Source: Luscinia megarhynchos
Taxonomy: Eukaryota > Chordata > Aves > Passeriformes > Turdidae
Assembly: GCA_034336665.1 (NCBI GenBank)
Contig: CM067566.1
Coordinates: forward strand, 15,978,330-16,042,329
Length of the DNA stretch: 64,000 nt
Direction of reading: 5' to 3'
Position 1 is the first letter of the stretch, and each line of letters opens with the position of its first letter. The translations under genes were made by a program, and so were the position numbers. The notes beneath the pieces were generated by a model, which saw nothing but the letters and a program-made list of their open reading frames with translations, had not been told where the DNA came from and ran no database searches. This document shows positions 1-12,232 of the stretch, in pieces.

Positions 1-1936
1 ATTTAGGATCTTCTGCAATTGTAAGTCAGAAAGATTTTTCATTGATGATCTTGGGGGAGTAGCTAAAAAATTAAGATCAGATAAAAATCTTTTATGTACC
101 AGTTGAAAATGTACTTATTGTTACATTAAATCCTTTGGACAACACTTTGCTAAAGCGTTCAGATTTGTTGAAAGAGAAATGTATATATTTTCTTAGTATT
201 TGAATATCTGTCTTTCTCTTTTCTTATGAACTCTACAAATTATTTATTTCATTTACAAATATCCTTTGTGGTGTCTAGTTATGTTAACATTCACATTCCA
301 TTAACACTAAGAGTGAGGAAAGGCATTTTTGTCAGAGCTAATCTTACATATTTTAGATTTGGCTAATTTTCTTTATGAAAAAATAGATTTCAAATTTTTT
401 TAGTGAACTCTAGGTCCCAAGTGTTTCATACTTAAAGCTTGTCTTCTGTCTTCCCTATGGACTGCAATACTGGTATATGCCTTGAAGAAATAATATTTGG
501 ACCTTTCCCTTTTATAGATATCAAAGTACTTTATCATAGAATTGTTATCCTTTATTTCTTGTTCTGAACCAAAACAAAGAGGGAAGGGAATTAAAAAATG
601 AGTGGCATGGTGATTTGTAGAAATACAAGTTTTAAAATCCAGATTGGCGAATTCTATGGTCTAAGAAAAACCTTAGATCACACTACCTTTTATCTAAAAA
701 TAAGAGACATGAACTTTATTTCAAGACAGACCATCAGAGCTAGTTAAAGGGCATGGGAAGAAATGGAAAAAACTCTGAAGAATAGCAATACCATGACTGA
801 CTACAGACAAGCAAGGGAAAGGACTTTTTTCTTCCAGCTGCAAACTCCTTGCTGGCTGTGACTGTCAATAGCACTTACCCATGACCCCGTCAGCTTTTAA
901 CTTTGGCTTTTTATTTTAAAATGAACAGATAAGTAACAAATTATACTCAGTTCTTGATTTGGCTTTTTCAATAAGAAGTGAGAGTTAAACACTGCTGCTG
1001 CTGTAAGTGCTATTGAAAAACATCAGCTTCAGTAATAAAACAAATCAGGTGGGAGCAGACGAGCATAAAAAAAGGCCTCAAAACCCTATTTTTTTATTAA
1101 CCTTTTGTTGACATTAATACTCTACAGTAGAAGATTCACACAGTGTATGAATAGAAATACATTTAAGAATGAAGCACGCTTGCTTACACAGGAAAAGGTT
1201 AGAACTTAGTTAAGAACTAGAGGTCTCTCACAGGATTTATCTTCAAATAAAAGCTACAGTCAAGCCTCTACAAGTTTCTTTGACAAAACTATGGACCAGA
1301 TCCAACAAGAAATGCAGGCATCTGTTAGATGCTTAAAACTAAACTTACCATTCTGAAAACTTCTGATTTCTAATGCTGATGTTACCCATGCTACCCACAT
1401 TCCATATATTTTTAGCTTACATTTTCCCAATTTCAGTCACAAGTACTTCTTTACCCATGTGTATCTATGCCTCTGCTTGGCAGTGGAAGCACAAAACTTG
1501 AGCACTTCTCTCAAATTCCTCATTGAGGGAAGAAGGAATTTGTGCTCCATCTTGACTTTTGGGATACATTCACAAATTTTATTCAATGACTGCTGAAAGT
1601 AAAAGGCAGGAATTTTTCTTGGAATAGTTGCCAAAACTCAAAGCTAAAAATTTCATGTAATTCTGTAAATAAAAACTTTTAAAATCAGGTGTTAATAATT
1701 GTCCACATATAAATCAATGATTTCTGGACATTCTTCTCCACAGAATAAACAGAGATGGCAAGTACTTAAGTACAGCATGCCAGTATTTCAGTCTCTCTTC
1801 ATCAGGAAGGAGTAGGAAAGGGAACTGAATGTGAGCTTCCTTCCCCAGTATAAAAAAGTGTTTGTTTTTATCTTCTTCCTTCCTTTTTAAAATTTTTAAT
1901 AGTGTATTTTAAAGAAAAAAGATTTATCCTTTCATT
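1..1936. other. AT-rich noncoding DNA, no gene
   Basis: No frame is open beyond about 65 codons. Stops are dense in all six frames and the composition is uniformly AT-rich. I recognise no repeat family here. A short polypyrimidine run with a following A-rich run lies at about 1870-1925, just before the LTR. Nothing suggests an exon, an RNA gene or a promoter. Confidence 0.7.
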
Positions 1937-1941
1937 AAAGT
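1937..1941. repeat. Target-site duplication, left copy (AAAGT)
   Basis: The five bases AAAGT directly precede the LTR terminus TGTAG at 1942. The same five bases directly follow the other LTR terminus (ACA) at 2738-2742. A perfect 5-bp duplication is what class III (ERVL-like) retroviral integrases commonly leave. Confidence 0.75.
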
Positions 1942-2121
1942 TGTAGTGGGTTTATGCTGGTTGGATGGCAGACACCTATCAGAGACTATCACTTCCCTCT
2001 GCAGCTGGACAGGGGAAAGAAAATGCAGCACAGGTTCATGGGTTGAAATAAGATCCAGGACAGATCTCTCACCAAGTACTGTCATAGGGAAAACAGACTC
2101 AAGTTGGGGATATTAAAAGAA

Positions 2122-2127
2122 TTTATT
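2122..2127 (-). promoter_or_regulatory. LTR polyadenylation signal AATAAA
   Basis: TTTATT on the plus strand reads AATAAA on the minus strand. It lies about 180 bp inside the LTR end at 1942, consistent with an R/U5 location, and it fixes the LTR orientation. Confidence 0.55.
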
Positions 2128-2348
2128 ATTAACAAAATTAGGATAATGACAATTAAAATAAATTTTAAAAAAACCCCACCTTTCTTCCACCATTCTCTCC
2201 TTCCCTAACTCCACCTCCTCCCCACAAGTGGTGCAGACAGTTTCTCATGAACATCTCCAGTGTGACTCTATCCTATGGGCAGCAGGTCTTCAAGAACTTC
2301 TGCAGCCTGGGTCATGCTTCCATAGGGTGCAGTCCTTCAGGCACAGCC

Positions 2349-2465
2349 TGCTCCAGCCTGGGTCTCCCACAGGGTCACAAGTCCTACTGGAAATCTGCTC
2401 CAGCATGGGCTCCTCTCTGCACAGCTGCTTGCCAGGAGCCTGCTCCAGCCCGGGTTTCCCTGGGG
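2349..2465. repeat. Degenerate tandem units of about 46 bp inside the LTR
   Basis: The nonamer TGCTCCAGC recurs at 2349, 2396 and 2441, each time followed by a GGG-containing stretch, giving spacings of 47 and 45 bp. Weaker relatives occur upstream and downstream. This is internal amplification typical of the GC-rich part of this LTR family. Confidence 0.65.
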
Positions 2466-2737
2466 TTCACAGCTCTCTCAGGCTCAGCAGCTCTCTCAAG
2501 CTCCTCCACGGGGCTGCAGCTGGATCTCTGAATCCCTGTGCTCCTCCACGGACTGCAGGGCACAGCTGCTTCACCGTGGGCTGCACAGGGGCTGCAGGGG
2601 AATCCCAGCACCTGGAGCACCTCCTCTCCCACTCCATCATTCCTCTGGTAGCTTTTGCCATCTTTACACTTTGCATGGCTCAAAGCACTCCCTAACTCAG
2701 GATGCTGAGAAGATCTAAATTTTACCTACCTTTTACA

Positions 2738-2742
2738 AAAGT
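2738..2742. repeat. Target-site duplication, right copy (AAAGT)
   Basis: Identical to 1937-1941 and directly adjacent to the LTR terminus. See the left copy. Confidence 0.75.
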
Positions 2743-4043
2743 CCAGATACTTAGCTGTAGGGTATCAGGAATATTATGTTTAATGATTTATTGCAAGGTA
2801 TATAATATTAGCTATTGTTCTTTTAAATATTTCACTGGATATGCCTATAAATATGTAGCAAGCAATGACTGTGAAAAAAAACTAGAATAGAATTTGAGAA
2901 TTTAAGACAAGACTAGAAACAGAGAATGGAAAACCTCTCAGCTTAATTGGTGTGTTTTGTTTCTAATGAGACATAGCTGACACATCATGGAGTGGATATG
3001 TGTGTTAGAGCAACTGTGAGCCTTGAGTAGAAAAACTTAATGGAAGACTATAATTCTTGCAGCAAAATGCCCTAAGAGAAGGTACTATTTTTGGTTACTT
3101 TTTTGGGTTTTGGATAGTTGACTTAGAATGTCTTCTAACACTACATTTACCTAAAATTAGGGGTGGTTTAGGGATTAGGTTGATTGGTTTTATTCATATT
3201 GGCTAGAACATATATATTTAACTTTTAAAAAATGTATACATAATAGTAGCTGCTGAATTTACAGGTGAAATGTTTTGATTCCATCAGAGTATGCAAGGTT
3301 AAATTACTTCAGAATGACTATTTGGTTATGTCATACTTGTCTTCCAAATTATAGATTACATTGCATGTTCCACATTTTTTTTCCCAGAGAGATTTCAATA
3401 GCTGGGAGAAGCCAGGTTATCTTACATTACAGCAAGGCAAAAAGGAATTACAGGGAAAAAAAGCATCACAACTAGCCCAAAGACAGCTAATTTTATATTA
3501 CTAAAGAGTCAGCAGTTTATGTAAATATTCTCCTCACAGTTTAGCTGCATCTCTTCTTTTTGCAACAGTGCCATGTGTTAATCCTAAACAGATGAGCCCC
3601 CATCTCCTGTTTGTAACTATGGTATTAACTGCAGAGCAGAGAGAGTTGTAGTGTGGCATGATCTAATTCTGATGATTATTAACTACTGAAATTTATTCAA
3701 GTGTCTTTGTATGCCTAATTTAATAGAATTGATTTCACATATTAAAGTTATTTTTTGCATGAGAAATATGCCAATCTCGAACCTGAGAGTTTGGTTTATG
3801 TAGATACTACAGCACTGATATGATTTTATTTTAATTGCCTGGTAAAGAACAATCTAATGTGACAGCTGAATAGTGTCCCAACCAAGCTGCCTGTTGTTGA
3901 TGAAACCAGCCTGCACTCTGAGTGGTGGGGTCTGTGTGTTCACCTCTTACAAGCCATAGGAAAAGGAGCCAATTTTTTATTCTGACAACTGTTTACTTTT
4001 AGTATATGAATAGTTCAATTTTCTATCCCCTTTCCTTTCATAT

Positions 4044-4065
4044 ATACTTTTCCAGGGAAAAGTAT
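4044..4065. repeat. Short perfect inverted repeat (10-bp arms, 2-bp spacer)
   Basis: The arms ATACTTTTCC and GGAAAAGTAT are exact reverse complements separated by AG. The loop is too short for an efficient RNA hairpin, so it is better read as a DNA palindrome, possibly a chance one. Confidence 0.6.
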
Positions 4066-7000
4066 GTTTTATGTCGACCTATTACCTGTCAATAAACAGT
4101 CCTAGAAGGTTTTATATCACACCTAGACTGGGTGTCAGTTGAACAACATGAAGCTTGATTTGCTTATAACTGTCTTAGAAAACAAAGACACTTCAATTAG
4201 GTCATATAATTCTTAGACAGCCCTTTGCTTGCTGATGGGTGCTTTTCTTTCTTGTTGCTTCTTTAAAGTAAACAAAACCTTTCACCCATCTGATTCAAGT
4301 CAAGCAAGTCAAATAGAATAAGCTCAAAGGTTACAGAGGAGCAGGGCTGTACTTATGACCTGACAGGCTGGAGATCAGTATTTACAGCAAGAAGGACTGG
4401 GAAAGTCCTGTGACAGATACCTTGAACATATCAGCTTCAGGAATGATAGACATTTCTTAGGAATTATTTTCTTCTTATTTTTCTATATTTTTATGGAGCT
4501 AAGCCAGTTTCTAATTAAGATTGTTAGTCATATATTTCCATCCAATAATTTATAAGTTCATTTTTGACAATAACAATGTGTGTTATCTGACTGCACATCA
4601 CCTCACATATTGCAGATGACATGATTTGTAAGATAACTTTATCTAAGAAAAATTAAAAAGCAATTTATTGTTAATGTTCACTAGTCTACAAGTACATATA
4701 AAGCAAACACATTTTCACGCCTACTCTGTAATTTGTTATACATTCATTTTCTTTCTTTTTGCAGTATCTACTATTACTTATTTATTCAACAGCACTTTTC
4801 CACTATATTCCAGAAACTTATTCTGAAGTGCCAAAGAAAGCTAATAGTAGTTATTTTAAACTTTGATGACATTTTCACCATTCCTTTTTATTTTACTTTT
4901 TTATCTTGGTGCCATGAAACAGCCATGGCATGAGCATATGCAGAAGAATATTGGCCAGAAAAGCAGTGCTCTTATTCAGGTCAGGATGCAGATTTAGACT
5001 CACACGTGTTAGCTGGAAGCTTGCAAATATTTCTCACTGTTTCTTGGCTTAACTGGTGGGAAATCTCTGGAGATTAGTGTTTCTTATGAAGTGACTGCCA
5101 GTTTGGTCTGAAATCCTGTTAGTATGATTCTTCTCACATGATTACTGTCACGTTCAAAGTAATGAAGGGAAGCACAGATCCTTTCCAGTCATAGCCATGG
5201 AGATACATTAGTTCAACAACTTCTTGCCAACGTTTCAAACAGTTGTATGGGAGGTTCCATTTGCCCAGTCTCTAATTTAGGCTAAAAGAAATCAATTGGA
5301 AATATACTTGATCTCTAGAAACAGGGAAATTGATACACCATACGTTTTTCCCTCTACCTCATTAAATGCAGAAAAAAGAAAGCAAGCATGACTCTTAGTA
5401 ATTATAGATGCTGGATGATAAAAGCAGTATTGTATTTGCTACTGTTTGGGCAAATTAGACACCACTCTTCTTTCTGAGCAAATGGTGGCTGCCTAAGTGC
5501 AAAATATGATTGCCATATTGCAGACTGCACAGTTGGGAACAGAATGGGCAGCAAGATTAATGAGATTTAGAGCTTGTTTATTCTACCCAACTAACTCACA
5601 TTCTATAATAAATTAAATAGGTGTTGAAAGACTAAACCTAGTTCTTTCTGCCTAAAGTGTCCTGAGATTCATATAGCACTTCAGTTGAAAACAAAACCAA
5701 ATGTTATAGATAGAATCAGAGGCTGTTGACAAATCCTATATTTTTCTATTCAACATACATTTTATCAAGGTTATATTTACCCCCTTCTGTTACAAATTTT
5801 CAATTCCCTTTTACTGCAAGTAAATCAAAGAGGTAATTTCTCTTTCACAGTCCATGATGCCATAACAGCTGCTTCAGTTTTATAGGTCCATGTCCCTGAA
5901 GAGCCTTGAGCTTTATGTGGCTTAACAGTGATGTTTGGATAGCATGAGACAGCACACTCTCACTAGGATCACAATGACTTTTCCTTAAGGAAATACAATC
6001 AAAGTGCTGTCTGATGTACTCATGGCTGCCTTATCATCATTTTTTTTTAAATGAGATGACTAACATTATAGTTTTAACCTCAACTGAATTGTTTAAAATT
6101 ATTTAGACCTTTATTTTCTTTTCACAAATAATAGTTGTATATTATAGATATATATATATAAGTAACTGTATGTAAGCAAATCCTTTTAAAGCAAAAAATA
6201 TTAACAGCATTTCTGAGGTATTTTAAAACACACTTTCAAAAATCTACATTTCTCTTACTTTAAGAAGCTGTTCTTTTAAGTACAAGTGTAGGGAGGTCTT
6301 GACTCCTGATTAAATATTTACTTGTGTCTGGCCAGTAAGTAATGTTTTATAATAGCTCTTAAGTGTTGCTTATTAAATTGCAATTCAGCAATCAAGCATT
6401 TTTGCACTACACCTGTAGGTGTTCATGGCAGCAAATCGTAAATTCATAATAAATGAGATCTATTGCATAAATTTATGACACTTTCAAGCAGACTGGAGAG
6501 GGAGGGGCTCTTAGGAGATAGCCTTGGCCTTTGGCGTATTTATGTTTCAAGTCCAAACTAAAACACAAAATGAAGCAAATATTCTAGTCTCTGTGCAGAT
6601 CCTTCAGAGTGGTAATTGCATCATCAAAGCATATAAATCTTTGCATGAGAGGTAGACGTAGGAAAGATTACTTACTGCAGCTCACACACTTTTTATCTCT
6701 TTTGCCTATACACTTTTAGTTTAGAATTGAAAAAACACATCAACAATTTTTCCTCAGTGAATTTGTGTTGTGATAAGTCTGAAATAATCACAGTGTCTCT
6801 TCATTTCCTTAGAGATAATCATATGGCATCAGCTCTGAGCTAAAAGCATTTATCTTTAAATCTATAAAAGTTTCAGAAATAATACATTTAATGCACGCAT
6901 TAGCTCTCAAGTCTGCAACACCCCTGAGTGGGAATTTGCCTTCCAAAGACTTAATGTTCTTTCTTAATTCCCTTCTGAGTGAATGTAAATTGCAGAAAGT

Positions 7001-7359
7001 AAGCACTCAGAGCAGTTTCCTCTGCACCTTGCAATGACCAGGTCCCTAAAGAACCATTGCCACAGCACTAAACAGAGGATGGCAGGGGTAAAAATTCTTG
7101 CACATTCCTGGCATTCACTCTTTGGGTGCCATGGCAGATTGCTCAGAACACTGCTTTAGAATGAGCCATCAATCAGTGTGACTGTTTCTCAGTCTGAATC
7201 AGTTTATCAGTGACTTAAGGAATGTAATTACAGATGTATTATTCTATATATTTCTCTTTCATGACAATCAGTTAATACATTTGACAAACAAGGCTTTTTG
7301 GAAACTGTTGAACCAAGAGCCATCAGAAGAGCTATTGCTGAACTTTAGTGGTGTACAAA

Positions 7360-7392
7360 TATGTACATATATATACATATATATATATATGT
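7360..7392. repeat. TA-rich microsatellite
   Basis: Alternating AT dinucleotides interrupted by TAC steps. It is a simple repeat with no further structure. Confidence 0.8.
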
Positions 7393-8504
7393 GCAGAAAT
7401 AGCATCTTTTCTCTTCTAAAATTTCTTGATCCGTGGGGCTGTTGAGCAGATATATTCAGAGTTGTGTTTATCTAATGGAAAACGAGATTTCAGTGTTCCT
7501 TGCCTATGACCTGAAAATTCTTTCCTTGATGGTCTATCAGCAGGAGTATCATCTCAGTTATCCATGAATCAGACAGCTGTCATGTATGCGACTGAACATT
7601 AAACATGAGAGAAAAAAACAGCTTGACCTTTATAATCAATAATTTTTTTGGTCAAAGAATATATGGAAAAGGAGCCAGAAACAAGGGTCTACAGGAAGTT
7701 TGGTTTTTATACATTCATAAGAAATTTTAAACTGTGTAGTTGCATATGTTAATAATTTGTATTTGTATTTATTGTTGACAAAATGGTGAATGTTTATGCA
7801 AAATAGCTCCCTAAGTTATTAAAGTTATGGATCTTCTCTAACATTTTTATCACTGAAATAAAAAGTTAAACATTTATTGCAGTGAAACTTAACTGGAAAG
7901 AAATAAACCAATTCCTTCTAGGAATAACCTTCCATTCCTTGAATTCCTGTAGTGATTAGTATTGTTTAAATAGCTGACCAGCACAGAGACAGATGGGATT
8001 AAAATGCCCAACACATAATCAGGAATGTATGTTGCATATTTTAGAATACAAAGTTCAGGGATGATGATGACTTACTTGGAGTTCCTAATAGCTCAGCACT
8101 GCAATTCTTGAAACAAATTTTATCAATAGGTAGGGTTAAGAGAATTGCATGCACCAATGAGCCATCTTGATGTATATGTTACCTACATCCTTATTTTTTT
8201 CTACAAATGACTTTCTACTAAAAAATCTTACATGGTTGTTAGTTATGAGAAAAAGCCTAAAGTCTCCCTCAATACCTAAATATGTTTTTAAACTTTTATA
8301 GTGATGATAATAGATGAGACAATGGTGATAATAATGATATATTGTTACTTTAGGGAATGAAATCTTACTTTCATGTCTTTGCTTCTTAAATGTATGTATA
8401 TGATAAAAAGACAACAGTATCCCCAGAAACTTTGACTAAGCAAATTATTTATTTTTCTGCTTTCCTCTGTTTCTTTTTTCCCTCCTTGGTTACTTCCTAA
8501 TTGG

Positions 8505-8875
8505 TTCATGTAGAATGGCATGGTAATTCTGTGACTGGAAGTGATGTTGCTTTAGTTCAACCTCTAGCTCAGTTCAGGGTCAATTATGAGATCAAACATG
8601 GTTGCTCAGGACTTTATACCTCTGGGTCACAAGAACTCTCAGAGGTGAAGATGATAGCAGCTCTCTGGCAAACCTTCTTCCCTGCTGGACTGCCTTTATG
8701 GGGAAAATGCTTTCACTGATACTGAGGCAGAATTTTTTGTTTCAGCTTGTTATCGTGCTCCTGCCAGACACCACCATGAGGGTTCTGGCTATATCTTTTA
8801 AATGAGCTCCTCAAAGGTATTTAAAGTCTGCAATTAGACCACACTAAGGTTTCCAAGACAAAGAAGAGAAGGAAA
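8505..8875 (-). mobile_element. CR1 LINE 3' fragment, old and diverged
   Basis: Read on the minus strand this matches the 3' part of bird CR1. On the plus strand the characteristic order is preserved: a GTTGCTCAGGAC segment, a CTCTCTGGCAAACC segment, then TTTGTTTCAGCTTGT, then a GACACCACCATGAG segment and a CAAAGGTATTTAAAG segment. All are diverged forms of blocks found in the CR1 reverse-transcriptase end and 3' untranslated region. The fragment lacks most of the LINE, as is usual because CR1 copies are truncated at their 5' ends. The plus-strand frames of 72 and 67 codons here are not genes. CR1 makes no target-site duplication, so the limits are approximate. Confidence 0.75.
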
Positions 8876-8921
8876 ATGTGATGTTCATAATCTGTTAATT
8901 TGTTGCTCAGTCCATGATTAA

Positions 8922-8976
8922 AATAACACGGTTATATAAAATTCATGGAAAGAAAAGTTTTTCTAGCCGTGTTATT
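8922..8976. repeat. Nested inverted repeat (possible hairpin)
   Basis: The arms AATAACACGG (8922-8931) and CCGTGTTATT (8967-8976) are perfect reverse complements. Inside the 35-base loop is a second perfect hairpin, AGAAAA-GT-TTTTCT, at 8951-8964. The 55-base size is somewhat short for a microRNA precursor and the stem has a long unpaired middle. Confidence 0.6.
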
Positions 8977-11900
8977 AATGATTTCATTCATTAATTCTAT
9001 GACGAGAGGCAACATTCTGAAGACTCTTTACATTCTTACTTTCACTAAGATTACTTAAGAGGGACTCCAACATTCATTTAGGAATATTAGAGAGCATAAG
9101 AATTAGAGATGAAAAAGAGCTCTATAGTACAATGGGACACAACTGAGAGTGATGTGATATGGTATGCAAAGGAAAAATTTAGGCTGACAATTAGCTGAAT
9201 TTCTTGAATAATTTAAATCTAGTCCAGATACATCAGTCAGAAACATCCTGTAGGCCTGCAGGAAAAAGAACATGCAGACATGAACATGCAGACTGAATTT
9301 CTTTCTCTAATTTTATTACCATACCGAGATGTGTGGAAATATTCAGATATGGTGAATGTATCAAAATAGAGTTATTAAAAAAACAGTTCCCAACAGAAGA
9401 ATTAGTCAAATATCCTAAATAACCTTTGCACCGTGGAGGCTTTCTCAAGTACTGAAAAGTTGATCTAGAGGATTCTGGAATCTTGTGTAGACGCTCTTGA
9501 CAGTGTTTTTTTAAATTTGCCTCTGGCAGTAGAGACTTGTCATTTGGGTAAATTAGCATAGCGTTTAATCAAATTCATTCTTTCAGTAAGTAGAGTGGAT
9601 AAAATATATTTTAAAAACTGAAGGACAAACCAAATACTATAATTTCAGAAAAACGTATTTTTTGTTCCAAGATACTTCATATGAAAAAAACATTGGTGTT
9701 GAAATACAACAATATGTTATTACCTACAAGTTTGCTGTTTGCAGGCTGTGGGGCTTTTTAGTTCAATTCTTTGGTGCATTGCCAAATACAGGTGAAAACT
9801 TGTATTTTATTTATTTGACTTTTTTTCCACTGGGACCCGAATTTTATTAAGTTGGCATGAATTCTGTTGACCTGAATAGCTTTTAGACCAAGCCCTAGAA
9901 AATTTAGTAACAGTGATTGTAGAATTTCTTTACTAATTAGTCAGTAAAATAGATAGCCACTAAAATATTTTTTCTCTGTGGATTATCTAAAAAGGGCAAT
10001 GGTTCAGTCATTAGATTTTACTGATAATGGAAACTAGCCCATATGATTATGCATTATTCATGTGTATTATGAATTTTGTGTTGATTTCAGAAAAAGCAGA
10101 GAAAAAGTGAAGGGTACCAACATATATAGTATTCTGGATATTTTAACAGGAAAATCCTACAGTGTTGAAAGAAAGCATATTTAATATAAACACAAGGGAA
10201 TCTATTATTAATTGAATAATTATCTATCTTCTTTCGCATAAATGTGTGAGAAATCTCTTTCATAAATTAATACACATACTAGTATTGCTGACTCAAAAGT
10301 CTTCACCCTTCCCAGTACATGTGATGAGCTCCTTTGTGGACTTTTATTTTCTGGACAGTTTTATTTTCCTGGACTGATCAATGGACTTTATAGGTTTCAA
10401 TCCATCTAGGTCCTTCTGCAAAACCTTCTACACTACAGGTGGATTGTAAAGAAACTGAGAAAACTGGTATCTCATGTCACCTTGTAAAAATGTTCCCTTG
10501 CACTTTCTGGCCAATCTGGGGAGTCACGTGAGAAAAAGAATTTTTGTGAGAAGAGAGAAAAAAATGTTAAAAGATACAAGTGTTTGGAAAAGAAGTGGTG
10601 GAAAGATAAAAATGGAAATACTTTTCTATTACCTTTATATTTCCTCAAATTTTCCTGAGATTATTTGCTGTTATTAAACCTTATCCTTGGTGAGTAACTA
10701 TTTCTTCATATTTATAAACTCATGTCAATGTTGGCACCGTCCATTCCCTTTTTCTAAGGTCATCACTGAAGGAGGCAGAAATAGAAGTTTGAGAAACAAA
10801 CATGTTTCATGAGAAACAGAGTTCTGTGTGGGTAATGCAGAGAAAGGGAAGACATAATTTATGCAAGTCTGTTTGCAAAACTGAATTTTAGGACTCATTA
10901 GGGATACCAGGAAAAGATGACATTTTGTTACTCCAACAAAGCTTCTTTCTCTCATCAGATTTCACCAACTTTCCATTTTGTTTTGTATCTTCTGAAATGT
11001 CTGCTCTCAAAATAATAATACATTTTTAAAAGAATTGCCTGAAGCTTTCTTGTAAACTTAAAATTCTTTCTATGTTTCTTGGACATAGTTTGAAAAATCA
11101 GTCTACAACATTCCAAACAGAACTTCCAAGCATTACAAAGAAAAAATTTATTTCAGGGTTCTTTTAATTATGCTCTTTAGTCAGCCCATATATTTAATGC
11201 AGTGTTTGTTGTGTCATTTTTTGCACTTGCATTAAGGATGATTTATAAACAGAACAAATTTAAGTGCATATAATGTCAGAGCACGTGTGTTCATGCAATC
11301 CACAGAACTTAGAAATTAAAGTTCTTTCATTTCTCACGTATAAAAGGATAATAATATCAATTTAGTATGGTCATATTTCTCCAATATTTTATCTAGTTCT
11401 GGTGTTCAGACTTCAAAAGGTTGTTGCAGGTTTGGAAATACTTCAGAAAATACTCAAAAAAATCTTTGTCTTTTCCAAAGATGTCTAACATTAAAACCCA
11501 GACATTCATAAAACTACACTTTACCCCAAAATGGTTGATAGGAGATATTGATATAGAGAGTATTCTGGGCTAATTTAGTTCAGTTCCCTTCTACAAAGTC
11601 ATAGTATGGTTTAAATTGTATGGTTGCTTTTTTTTTTCCCCTTAGAATTGTCTAACTCCTTGTGCAGGCTAAGTCGTACTTACTTCACACATACAGGAAA
11701 AATTTTCCTTATCCATATTGTGGCTTTACAATGTGGTTATTGCAAATACTATTAAAATTCTATACTCAGAGTTTAATTAATGGCCATTAATGGCAGGTAC
11801 TTCTGTTTAACTCATCACAACAGTGTATGAGAACTTGACAAAGTTACTTGAATTTTACAACCCTGTAAAATGAGAGTTGGATGGTACAACCACCTTTTCA

Positions 11901-12080
11901 ACATATGAAAGAAGCTCCAAATATATATTAGGATTCAAGTTGTCCAGTGTCATGTTTTTAGGATGCTGGTATTTACATATAACAGTGTATGTTCAAATTA
12001 CTACTCTTAGTGTCTTTGACTGTGCTGGAAAATATTGAGCATTTCTTCATTCAGGACACAGTTTCAGTACAGTCAACAAC
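8977..12080. other. AT-rich noncoding DNA, no gene
   Basis: No recognisable gene or clear repeat. The longest frame is 108 codons on the minus strand at 9233-9559, with no family signature and no splice or start context. A 16-bp perfect palindrome is at 11776-11791. A short stretch near 10405-10435 weakly resembles a CR1 reverse-transcriptase segment but is too short to call. Confidence 0.6.
11776..11791. repeat. Perfect 16-bp palindrome ATTAATGGCCATTAAT
   Basis: The sequence equals its own reverse complement. It contains two inverted ATTA cores, the core recognised by homeodomain proteins, around a GGCC centre. Whether it is functional cannot be told from one sequence. Confidence 0.55.
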
Positions 12081-12084
12081 CATT

Positions 12085-12232
12085 TGTGGAACAATTCCTC
12101 CTGTGGAGATACTGAAAACTCAGCTGGACATGGACCTGAGTAACTTGCTCTAGTTGACCTTGGTTGAGAAGGAAGGCTAGACTAGATGATCTCCAGAGAT
12201 CCATACCAATCCCAATATTTTGCGATTCTGTA
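12085..12232 (+). mobile_element. CR1 LINE 3' terminus
   Basis: The order of segments matches a CR1 3' end: a GGAGATACTGAAAACTCA block, a CAGCTGGACATGGACCTG block, CTTGCTCTAGTTGACC, then GACTAGATGATCTCCAGAG, and finally GCGATTCTGTAATTC. The terminal part corresponds to the short ATTCTRTG repeats that end CR1 elements. Only the last 150 bp or so remain, which is typical of severe 5' truncation. Confidence 0.85.

Larger units (their letters stand above)
1942..2737 (-). mobile_element. Solo LTR of a bird endogenous retrovirus (ERVL-like), 796 bp
   Basis: On the minus strand the element starts TGTAAAAGG and ends CCACTACA, giving the TG...CA termini of an LTR, and it is bounded by a perfect AAAGT duplication. 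Orientation is minus because an AATAAA polyadenylation signal lies at 2122-2127 on that strand, with the sequence after it running to the CA end. The interior has diverged copies of a CTGCTCCAGC unit at 2349, 2396 and 2441, a hallmark I remember from a widespread bird ERVL LTR family. No internal viral genes adjoin it, so this is a solo LTR left by recombination between two LTRs. The 155-codon plus-strand frame at 2228-2695 and the minus frames of 99 and 69 codons are by-products of its GC-rich interior. Family assignment is from memory; termini and duplication are seen directly. Confidence 0.85.
2743..8500. other. AT-rich noncoding DNA, no gene
   Basis: I recognise no coding exon and no repeat family in these 5.8 kb. 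Short TA-rich tracts lie at 6140-6160 and 7360-7392. A 10-bp perfect inverted repeat is at 4044-4065. The stretch at about 6340-6500 has balanced, non-repetitive sequence with several AT-core motifs and could be conserved noncoding DNA, but that cannot be judged without an alignment. All open frames are under 95 codons. Confidence 0.65.

Noticed and set aside
2228..2695. 155-codon plus-strand open frame, the longest in the window
   Set aside because: It lies entirely inside the solo LTR at 1942-2737 and reads it antisense. Its composition reflects the GC-rich tandem units.
10405..10435. Short resemblance to a CR1 reverse-transcriptase segment
   Set aside because: About 30 bp with no continuing similarity on either side.
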